Origin: Candidatus Omnitrophota bacterium
GTDB taxonomy: Bacteria > Omnitrophota > Gorgyraeia > Gygaellales > Profunditerraquicolaceae
DNA: 23,647 nucleotides
NCBI GenBank assembly: GCA_028715095.1
Contig: JAQUSM010000002.1
Coordinates: 1-23,647 of the forward strand
Direction of reading: 5' to 3'
Every line of letters starts with the position of its first letter. The stretch's first letter is position 1. Below, piece by piece: positions 1-5,969 of the stretch. Position numbers and translations under genes: made by a program. Under the pieces are notes generated by a model, which saw only the letters and a program-made list of their open reading frames with translations, ran no database searches and was not told where the DNA came from.

Positions 1-1593
1 CAGGATAAAGAACCTGGCCTCTTTGGACTGCGCAAGGCAATCTTTAAGCAGGTCTAAGCTGATCCCGTCAATCTTAAGATCCAGCTGCACGGCGGTAACT
101 CCCTGCCTGGTACCTGCGACTTTAAAATCCATATCGCCAAAATGATCCTCTAATCCGGCGATATCCGTTAAGATTGTCGCTTTATTGCCCTCTTTAACTA
201 ACCCTAAGGCAACTCCGCCTACGGCTTCTTTAATCGGAACTCCGGCATCCATTAAAGACAAGGTAGCAGCGCAAACAGAAGCCATGCTGCTTGAACCATT
301 GGATTCCAAAATCTCAGAAACTACTCTTATAGTATAAGGAAACTTCTCTTTTGACGGCATTACCGCAAGCAGTGCCTTTTCCGCTAAAGCGCCGTGGCCA
401 ATCTCGCGCCTGCCGGGGCTGCGTACAGGCCTTGTTTCTCCGACACTAAACGAAGGAAAATTATAATGCAGCATAAAAGATTTCTTTTTCTCGCCCTCCA
501 GCGACTCAATTAACTGTTCATCTTCGCCTGTGCCCAAAGTAGTTACAGCTAAACTCTGAGTCTGGCCCCGGGTAAAAAGGCTCGAGCCATGAGTGCGCGG
601 AAGAACCGAAACTTCGCAGCTGATCGGACGGATCTCTTTAAAGGAACGGCCGTCAATACGGATGTTTTCTTCGGAGATCATCTTACGCACCTGCTTCTTC
701 TCTACTTCGTGCAGGCCGGTATGGATATCCTCCGCCAAAAAACCTTCAGTAGTTAATTGTAATTCCAGCTCCTTGGTCAAGAGAGCAACCTCTTCTTCGC
801 GTTCTTCCTTTTTGCTTAATTTATATACTTTGTCTAATTTTTCCCGGGCGAGTGATTCAATTTTCTGCATTAAGGCCGGATCGATGAGCTTAAGTTCAAC
901 CTTCGCTTTTTCTACCCCGTAAAGCCGGCAGAATTCTTCCTGCATGCTGATTATCGGTTTTAAACTCTCCATCCCGAATTTTACCGCCTCAAGATAAACC
1001 TCTTCGGAGACCTCTTTGGCCTTTGATTCAAGCATCACCACGCCTTTGCCATTACCGGCTAAAACTACTTCTAAATCTGAATCCGCTAGTTCTGCAAAAG
1101 TAGGATTTAAGACAAGTTCATTGTTTATCCTGGCTACACGGCAACTGGCTAAAGGACCATTAAAAGGAATATCTGAAATAGATAAAGCCGCGCTTGCTCC
1201 AATCAAAGCCAGGACATTCGGATCATTCTCTCCGTCGCTTGAGAGGACAATTGCCATAACCTGAACTTCATTTAAAAAACCTTCGGGGAATAACGGGCGT
1301 ATTGGCCGGTCAATAAGACGGGAACCTAAAATTTCATTTTCTGAAGGCCTGCCCTCGCGTTTAAAAAAACCTCCGGGGATGCGGCCTGCGGCATAAGTTT
1401 TCTCCTGGTACTCTACAGTCAGAGGAAAAAAATCCTGCCCTTCCCTTATTTCCCTGGACATACAGGCAGTAACCAAAATCACGGTTGAGCCGTAAGTAAC
1501 AGTAACCGAACCATTGGCCTGCTTAGCGATCCTGCCGGTTTCCAGGATAAGGTCATTTTTACCGAATTTAATTTTCAAGCTTTTATTTTGCAT
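1..1593 (-). CDS. pnp: Polyribonucleotide nucleotidyltransferase (PNPase), 3' end outside window
   Basis: PNPase degrades RNA 3' to 5' by phosphorolysis in the cytoplasm. The first 531 codons are visible; the rest, expected to hold the KH and S1 RNA-binding domains, lies beyond base 1. The N-terminal RNase PH core carries the GGFFKREGRPS segment and the IDRPIRPLFP motif. A helical linker follows, then the second RNase PH core with GRREIGHGALAEKAL and the conserved acidic DMDFKVAG segment near residues 487-494, which belongs to the catalytic site. The ATG at 1593 gives the normal start MQNKSLKIKFG; only a weak purine-rich RBS precedes it. It lies 44 bases after rpsO, the classical rpsO-pnp arrangement, so it is probably cotranscribed from the rpsO promoter. 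Identification is secure. Confidence 0.97.
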   Translation of the reverse strand, partial: MQNKSLKIKFGKNDLILETGRIAKQANGSVTVTYGSTVILVTACMSREIREGQDFFPLTVEYQEKTYAAGRIPGGFFKREGRPSENEILGSRLIDRPIRPLFPEGFLNEVQVMAIVLSSDGENDPNVLALIGASAALSISDIPFNGPLASCRVARINNELVLNPTFAELADSDLEVVLAGNGKGVVMLESKAKEVSEEVYLEAVKFGMESLKPIISMQEEFCRLYGVEKAKVELKLIDPALMQKIESLAREKLDKVYKLSKKEEREEEVALLTKELELQLTTEGFLAEDIHTGLHEVEKKQVRKMISEENIRIDGRSFKEIRPISCEVSVLPRTHGSSLFTRGQTQSLAVTTLGTGEDEQLIESLEGEKKKSFMLHYNFPSFSVGETRPVRSPGRREIGHGALAEKALLAVMPSKEKFPYTIRVVSEILESNGSSSMASVCAATLSLMDAGVPIKEAVGGVALGLVKEGNKATILTDIAGLEDHFGDMDFKVAGTRQGVTAVQLDLKIDGISLDLLKDCLAQSKEARFFIL

Positions 1594-1637
1594 TATTTTA
1601 GCTCTTTCTTTATTTAATAGGTGAAATGTCTGGAGCC

Positions 1638-1907
1638 TTACTTTCTCAAGTGAAGTTTTCCCAAGACCTCTTCGTATTTCTTCAAATCCTTGTCCTTGAG
1701 ATATTTGAGCAGGCTGCGGCGCCTGCCAACCAACAAGAGCAGGCCACGGCGAGAATGTAGATCCTTTTTATGTGTTTTAAAATGATCACCCAGACTATTG
1801 ATTCTTTCCGTTAGAATGGCAATCTGAACTTCAGCAGAACCAGTATCCCTGGCATGCACCTTAAAATCATTAATCAATTTTGCTTTCTTTTCCTTTACCA
1901 AAACCAA
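1638..1907 (-). CDS. rpsO: 30S ribosomal protein S15
   Basis: S15 is a primary binder of the central domain of 16S rRNA. The 89 residues match the family's usual length. The typical S15 features are present: [16 protein letters not shown], the [16 protein letters not shown] segment, and [12 protein letters not shown] near the C-terminus. The start is a TTG at 1905-1907: no in-frame ATG lies nearby, and an AGAGGGA Shine-Dalgarno sits about 6 bases upstream. A second TTG two codons later is an alternative. A near-consensus promoter lies 30-58 bases upstream. The TTG start and short leader would allow the translational autocontrol known for E. coli S15, but I cannot see the regulatory fold. Confidence 0.97.
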   Translation of the reverse strand: MVLVKEKKAKLINDFKVHARDTGSAEVQIAILTERINSLGDHFKTHKKDLHSRRGLLLLVGRRRSLLKYLKDKDLKKYEEVLGKLHLRK

Positions 1908-1936
1908 TTTTCTTCCCTCTCTTTCTAATTCTTAAT

Positions 1937-1965
1937 ATTATATTATAAGTAGCTCAGCAAGTCAA
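1937..1965 (-). promoter_or_regulatory. Sigma70-type promoter for rpsO-pnp
   Basis: On the minus strand, TTGACT (1965-1960, five of six consensus bases) is followed by a 17-base spacer and a perfect TATAAT (1942-1937). A second overlapping TATAAT sits five bases upstream with a poor spacer. It lies in the AT-rich gap before the rpsO TTG start, so the leader would be about 25 bases. Confidence 0.75.
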
Positions 1966-1979
1966 TAAATTTAATAGAA

Positions 1980-2001
1980 AGCTATTTTTTATTCAATAGC
2001 T
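1980..2001 (-). terminator. Possible weak hairpin terminator after the 41-aa gene
   Basis: AGCTATT (1980-1986) and AATAGCT (1995-2001) form a 7-bp inverted repeat with an 8-base loop that overlaps the end of the 41-aa gene and is followed on the minus strand by TTCTATTAAATTT. The stem is AT-rich and the T-run is broken, so termination would be weak. Its position just ahead of the rpsO promoter is what suggests the role. Confidence 0.25.
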
Positions 2002-2107
2002 CAATTACCTTATCCAGCTTCTGGAGGACCGAGACGCTGAAATATACCAGCCAGATCGTCAAGGCCAATGAAATCAAACCGCTCATAAAACCTAAACCAT
2101 ACCCCAT
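1982..2107 (-). CDS. Small single-pass membrane protein (41 aa), unrecognised
   Basis: The gene is short and was found by its strong ribosome-binding site: AAGGAG lies 7 bases before the ATG at 2107. The product begins MGYGLGFMSG, continues with a hydrophobic stretch at about residues 5-28 (LISLALTIWLVYFSVSVL), and ends in an amphipathic, Lys-rich tail of about 13 residues (KLDKVIELLNKK). One transmembrane helix with a cytoplasmic helical tail is the natural reading. It sits between the release-factor-like gene and rpsO, with an own weak promoter possible upstream. I do not recognise the family. Support for coding is the RBS, a clean ATG-to-TAG frame and a coherent membrane-peptide composition. 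Confidence 0.7.
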   Translation of the reverse strand: MGYGLGFMSGLISLALTIWLVYFSVSVLQKLDKVIELLNKK

Positions 2108-2150
2108 ACAATTCTCCTTTTAAATATCTCAATAACTTAAGTGTTTATTT

Positions 2151-2178
2151 ATTCTATCACAAGAAAATAGTTATGCAA
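2151..2178 (-). promoter_or_regulatory. Possible promoter for the 41-aa membrane protein
   Basis: On the minus strand, TTGCAT (2178-2173) is separated by 16 bases from TAGAAT (2156-2151). The -10 matches five of six consensus bases but the -35 only three. The site overlaps the last codons of the upstream gene. Tentative. Confidence 0.3.
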
Positions 2179-2584
2179 TCTCAATTTCGCGGATTTTTCT
2201 ACGCGTAGATTTCTTTTCCGAATGCCGGCGCTTCCCCTCAAGGATCATCAATTTAAGGCCCTTGGGTTTCTTGCTGCTCTGGCGCATAGACTTTGCCTTA
2301 AACGACTGTTTTTGCAAAAGGTCGCGCTTAATCCTGTTTTCAATTTTACTTAAAAGAATATGCCTGGCCAGATTCCGGTTGAGCAGTTGAGAACGCTGGC
2401 GCTGGCATTTTACCTCCAAGCCCGTAGGCAAATGTTTCAGATATACACAGGTAGCGGTCTTATTAACATTCTGGCCCCCGGGCCCGCTTGAGCGGATAAA
2501 ACTTTCTATGATGTCTTCCTCGCGCACCCTCAAAGCAAGCATCTTTTTCTCCAAGGCCGTCATATCTTTAGTATCAGCTGCCAT
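2171..2584 (-). CDS. RF-1 domain (GGQ) ribosome-rescue factor, ArfB/C12orf65-like
   Basis: The protein has the class-I release-factor catalytic domain alone: SSGPGGQNVNKTATCVYL places the GGQ at residues 36-38, the tripeptide that triggers hydrolysis of peptidyl-tRNA. It lacks the stop-codon-recognition domains of RF1/RF2. It ends in a Lys/Arg-rich tail (about residues 95-137), which in the ArfB family enters the empty mRNA channel of stalled ribosomes. The length of 137 aa fits these rescue factors. I chose the ATG at 2584 because GAGAGG lies 8 bases upstream. An ATG nine codons earlier (2611) has its AAGGA only one base away, too close. A role in freeing stalled ribosomes is inferred from the family. 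A PrfH-like factor is less likely given the short length. Confidence 0.85.
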   Translation of the reverse strand: MAADTKDMTALEKKMLALRVREEDIIESFIRSSGPGGQNVNKTATCVYLKHLPTGLEVKCQRQRSQLLNRNLARHILLSKIENRIKRDLLQKQSFKAKSMRQSSKKPKGLKLMILEGKRRHSEKKSTRRKIREIEIA

Positions 2585-2635
2585 AAGACCACCCTCTCTT
2601 TTCGCCTTCATATCCTTGCTGTCAGCAGGCAGGCT

Positions 2636-3292
2636 TCAACCGGCTATCTCAGCATCAATCTTCTTGATTAAAACATCCAGCTCTTTAATCAAGGGCATAG
2701 GAAGCATTTTCAAAACCTCCGCCTCCTGTTTCAACATACGCAACTGCCCTAATATCCTCCTGGCAAGAGCCAGTTTTCTTTTCTCCCGCGCCTCCTCCGG
2801 GTCCAACTCCTGGCGCTGCCTGATAATCACACCCAGGTTCTTCTTTAACTCCTGGGCATCCCTGCCCTTTTCAAAAATCTCTTTTTTCAGGTTCTTATAA
2901 TCATCCTCATCCAATACTTTTTTATTCTTTGCCTGGCGCAGTATATCCACCGACTCATAGCTGGGGATATTGGCGGCCCGGCTTTCTTGCGCATAATCGC
3001 TTTTTAAATACTGGGGTTCTTCTTTTTCCAGGAAATAATACGACTTAAGCAGCTTCATTGCCGTCTGCTTACGTATGCCTATCTCGCGGCTGACATAGAT
3101 ATCAAAATTTACATACCCCCACTCTTTATACAGCTTGTCTTTCCAGACTGAATAGAGAGAACGGCCCAGCTCAATCCAGGAGCTCTTAAAGTTCTTTGCG
3201 CTTTCTAAAATATGGTAGCGCAAAGAACCGCTATCTAAGCCCTCCATCTTTTCTTCAATATTCCTTAATGATTTTGTTTTTTGTTCGTCCAT
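2636..3292 (-). CDS. Unrecognised HTH-like plus coiled-coil protein (218 aa)
   Basis: I do not recognise a named family. The first half (residues about 28-95) holds a compact aromatic segment (SWIELGRSLYSVWKDKLY, KEWGYVNFDIYVSRE) leading into IGIRKQTAMKLLKSYYFLEK. That last segment resembles a helix-turn-helix as in ParB-like or DUF3102-type DNA-binding proteins. Residues 115-218 are charged and helical, probably coiled coil. No signal peptide or membrane segment is present. I prefer the ATG at 3292, ten bases after the preceding stop. A TTG at 3313 would overlap that stop and add seven residues. It may bind DNA or act as an adaptor; the gene order gives no functional clue. Confidence 0.75.
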   Translation of the reverse strand: MDEQKTKSLRNIEEKMEGLDSGSLRYHILESAKNFKSSWIELGRSLYSVWKDKLYKEWGYVNFDIYVSREIGIRKQTAMKLLKSYYFLEKEEPQYLKSDYAQESRAANIPSYESVDILRQAKNKKVLDEDDYKNLKKEIFEKGRDAQELKKNLGVIIRQRQELDPEEAREKRKLALARRILGQLRMLKQEAEVLKMLPMPLIKELDVLIKKIDAEIAG

Positions 3293-3302
3293 AATTTTAC
3301 GG

Positions 3303-4364
3303 CTACTTTCCAAATATCCCTTTTAGCTCCTTACTATATCCCTTGAATTTTTCTATAACATTGCTTACTTTATCAGCTATCTGCTGCGGAGACTGGTTGC
3401 TCAAATTCTTCATTGCCGCTTTTAAAATGATCTTTTGTAATTTATCCCGGCTTAAGGCCGGATTATCCAGTTTAGTTTCAATATTAAACACCAGGTTCAG
3501 CCTGCCATCGGCATCAGTAAACAGATCCAGGGCATTCTTTGCCAAATCCAGATCCAGTTGCTGCTCCTCGGTTTTTTCATAAACAAGATTAGAGAGATTA
3601 AAATCCGTAACAATATTCAAAGCATTATTTCTGGCTTTGAAGGTTGAATCAAGGTTAAGTTTTGCCGAGAGGAGTTTTTTGTTTGAAATAAAATTTCCGT
3701 AGTATGGGGAAAAATCAGTTACATCCATGTCTTTAACCACCAATCTGGCATCCATATCCTTAGCCAGATAATCAAGCCACCCGGAGAATATAATCCCGCC
3801 AAGAACCTGGCCCGCCGGGCTTGAAAGCTGGCAGCTTAAATTAAAATCCGTAGCCAGCGATGTCACGGGGAGGGAAACCTTGGAGATGCTTATGTTTAAT
3901 TTTTCGACAATAACCTGAAATCCGGCAGCGCTTACTTTTCTATCCGTAAAAACTATCTTAGCATCCACAACCTTAAGGCTGGTAGGATAAACTTCCGGCG
4001 GCTTGCCTTCCTGGCTTAAGGCCGGCAGGTTTAATTTTCCATCCGCGGACTGCTCAAGGTTGATCACCGGCTCGGTAATGGTTAGGCCATGGATAACTAC
4101 CTTGCCGAATAACAAAGCGATTAAATTCGGCGAAAAGGATATCTTCTTTATATTCGCCAGGCTTCCGATCTCCAGCTTCTCAAGGGTAACGGTAAAAGGC
4201 ATGCTTAAACTTATTTTCCCAAGGCTGGTTTTAACTTTTAGATTCTGCCGTATCTGGTCTTCAACAATCTTGGGCGCATAAACTGCGAATAGAACACTGG
4301 CGACAAGAAAGATAGCCACAAATATCACAATAATTATAAATAAAACTTTAAATATTTTATGCAT
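3303..4364 (-). CDS. AsmA/DUF748-like inner-membrane-anchored protein
   Basis: The 353-aa product starts MHKIFKVLF and has one N-terminal membrane helix (about residues 5-32). It is followed by a long beta-rich periplasmic region typical of AsmA-family proteins: a segment such as LEKLEIGSLANIKKISFSP, then VVIHGLTITEPVINLEQSADGKLNLPAL, the repeated ladder seen in AsmA/DUF748 proteins. Family members are bridge-like proteins linked to phospholipid transport or outer-membrane assembly. This one is short for the family. The ATG at 4364 is chosen because GGGGAGG lies 5 bases upstream; a GTG at 4400 has no comparable site. It follows a lipoprotein gene and plsC, fitting an envelope group. Confidence 0.75.
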   Translation of the reverse strand: MHKIFKVLFIIIVIFVAIFLVASVLFAVYAPKIVEDQIRQNLKVKTSLGKISLSMPFTVTLEKLEIGSLANIKKISFSPNLIALLFGKVVIHGLTITEPVINLEQSADGKLNLPALSQEGKPPEVYPTSLKVVDAKIVFTDRKVSAAGFQVIVEKLNISISKVSLPVTSLATDFNLSCQLSSPAGQVLGGIIFSGWLDYLAKDMDARLVVKDMDVTDFSPYYGNFISNKKLLSAKLNLDSTFKARNNALNIVTDFNLSNLVYEKTEEQQLDLDLAKNALDLFTDADGRLNLVFNIETKLDNPALSRDKLQKIILKAAMKNLSNQSPQQIADKVSNVIEKFKGYSKELKGIFGK

Positions 4365-4392
4365 ATACGCCTCCCCTTGCAAATTCGCAAGC

Positions 4393-5166
4393 TTATTCAC
4401 TTGAACCTGTCTTTACCTCTTCCGCGTTAAGATTAAGGTTAAGAAATTCCTCATTTGTTGGCAGGCTTAAATAAAAATCCGCGGTCTCGTCAATTTCAAT
4501 TTTTAATCCGGAGGCCTGAAAATCCAGTAAATGCCCGCCGCTTAATCTATCCTGGCTGATAAAATGCAGGTGGTAACCTCCAACACTAAGATTTTTGGAA
4601 TATTCCGGAGAGCGGAAACCCACTATGGTACCTTTTATATTATGGAATTCGAAGACTTTTTGCTCTTTAACCGCCTGATCAAGTCCTGGATACGGCTTAG
4701 CCTGTTTAGGCACGCTCCTGGTTTTTACATATTTGAACAACCCGCTGATCTTCACGGCATAAAAAATATTCTTTGAAGACAATAATTTATCCAAATACCC
4801 GCCCAGGTCCGCATAATTTAATTCATGATCCACAGTAAATGTTTTATCAGCATTAAAAAAAGTCACCTGTGCAAAAGGAATTCCAGTTGCTTTATTTACC
4901 AAGTGAACGCGGCCGTCAACTTTAACCTGATAAAACAAGCCATCCAGGGCAACCATCTCCCCCTCCAGCCCCTGAAAAGTACCTAATCCAAAATCCCCGT
5001 GCTGCTTAAGAGCACAAAGCGTTGTCTGGCCGTCATAATCGCCGGCAGAAAGCGCCTGGATAGTCGATGTCTGATAAAGGACCTCCCTGGCCGGAAGATG
5101 GCTGCATCCAAACAAGGCAAAAACAAAAAATATTAAAGATAACAAATATGGTTTATTTATTAACAT
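4393..5166 (-). CDS. budA: Alpha-acetolactate decarboxylase, exported lipoprotein
   Basis: The enzyme converts 2-acetolactate to acetoin. The family signatures are clear: HGDFGLGTFQGLEGEMVALDG (residues 56-76, with the conserved Glu70), the KTRSVPKQ segment (Arg150, matching the conserved active-site Arg), and GGYHLHFISQDRLSGGHLLD. In the last segment His199, His201 and His212 correspond to the zinc ligands. The N-terminus is a lipoprotein signal: Lys5, a hydrophobic run, then LFGC with Cys21 as the lipidated residue, so the mature enzyme should be membrane-anchored outside the cytoplasm. The ATG at 5166 overlaps the plsC end by 14 bases. No acetolactate synthase gene is in the window. The gene symbol is by homology to the enzyme family. 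Confidence 0.9.
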   Translation of the reverse strand: MLINKPYLLSLIFFVFALFGCSHLPAREVLYQTSTIQALSAGDYDGQTTLCALKQHGDFGLGTFQGLEGEMVALDGLFYQVKVDGRVHLVNKATGIPFAQVTFFNADKTFTVDHELNYADLGGYLDKLLSSKNIFYAVKISGLFKYVKTRSVPKQAKPYPGLDQAVKEQKVFEFHNIKGTIVGFRSPEYSKNLSVGGYHLHFISQDRLSGGHLLDFQASGLKIEIDETADFYLSLPTNEEFLNLNLNAEEVKTGSSE

Positions 5167-5890
5167 GGTTTACAGAGGCAGCGTTTTCGATTTTGTTTCG
5201 CACATTATCCCTGAGCAGGGCAAAATCTCCGGGGCCGAACCCATCAGTTTCTATTGCCGGCAACACAATAAGCCTGGCTGAAACTTTACCTTTAAAAATC
5301 CAACTTCCTTTAGGAATCGCATCGCGGGTGCCGATTAAACAAATGGGCAGGATTGGTTTCTTTTCTTTAATCGCCAGTTTAAAAGCCCCGTTTTGAAATT
5401 CATTCATCTTATCAGTTACGCTGCGTGTGCCCTCCGGGAAAAATAATACGGACATATCTTTTTGCAGCCACTGGCTTGCCTGATGGTAAATCTCTTTTAT
5501 GCTCGCAAAATCTCCGCGCAGGAGCCTGATATGCTTAATCAGCCCAAGACACCAGCCGATAAAAGGGACTTTAAACAAACTCGCCTTGGCCACCCACTTA
5601 AACTGCATTTTAGTCTGGTAAAGCACCGCGATATCAGCCATACTTTGATGGTTAGAAATTATCACATAGGTCCTTTTATGGTCTATATTCTCAAGCCCGC
5701 TCGTCTTTACACTCCAATAAGGATTTAAGGCAATCACCGCATCCGACCACCAAAAACACTGAGCGTGGGTGATTTTCTTGTTTTTATCGAAAGGAAGAAG
5801 CAGGATATTCAAGACAAAGACCACAAAAAAGAGCAGAATAGTCAATAATCCGCTGCCTAACCAGATTCCTATAGAAATAATCGCCTTCAT
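5153..5890 (-). CDS. plsC: 1-acyl-sn-glycerol-3-phosphate acyltransferase (PlsC-like)
   Basis: PlsC acylates lysophosphatidic acid to phosphatidic acid at the inner membrane. The catalytic NHxxxxD motif is NHQSMAD (residues 80-86) and the substrate-binding motif is FFPEGTRS (150-157). An N-terminal membrane helix spans about residues 7-33. The 245-aa length is normal. The ATG at 5890 has no Shine-Dalgarno, but a strong promoter ends only 11 bases upstream, so the transcript may be leaderless. The stop overlaps the next gene by 14 bases, so the acetolactate decarboxylase and AsmA-like genes are probably cotranscribed. The exact acyl substrate cannot be told from sequence. Confidence 0.92.
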   Translation of the reverse strand: MKAIISIGIWLGSGLLTILLFFVVFVLNILLLPFDKNKKITHAQCFWWSDAVIALNPYWSVKTSGLENIDHKRTYVIISNHQSMADIAVLYQTKMQFKWVAKASLFKVPFIGWCLGLIKHIRLLRGDFASIKEIYHQASQWLQKDMSVLFFPEGTRSVTDKMNEFQNGAFKLAIKEKKPILPICLIGTRDAIPKGSWIFKGKVSARLIVLPAIETDGFGPGDFALLRDNVRNKIENAASVNHVNK

Positions 5891-5901
5891 ATTCTTAATT
5901 G

Positions 5902-5930
5902 ACTATAGCCCAAATAAGGGGGGTTGTCAA
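5902..5930 (-). promoter_or_regulatory. Strong sigma70-type promoter for plsC (near-leaderless)
   Basis: On the minus strand a perfect TTGACA (5930-5925), a spacer of exactly 17 bases and TATAGT (5907-5902, five of six) lie in the 79-base gap between the helicase gene and plsC. Only 11 bases separate the -10 element from the plsC ATG, so a start 6-8 bases downstream of the -10 leaves a leader of roughly 4-6 bases. Confidence 0.8.
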
Positions 5931-5969
5931 CAACTGAAGTCTCCGGAAAATAATGAAGGCTTGACTGGA

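Noticed and set aside
593..1264. Plus-strand open frames opposite pnp
   Set aside because: They are antisense to a certain pnp reading frame and have Ser-rich, unstructured composition typical of shadow frames.
2585..2611. Upstream ATG for the release-factor-like gene (2611)
   Set aside because: Its AAGGA is one base from the ATG; the downstream ATG at 2584 has well-spaced GAGAGG.
4365..4400. GTG start at 4400 for the AsmA-like gene
   Set aside because: The ATG at 4364 has a much better GGGGAGG site and puts the membrane helix at the N-terminus.
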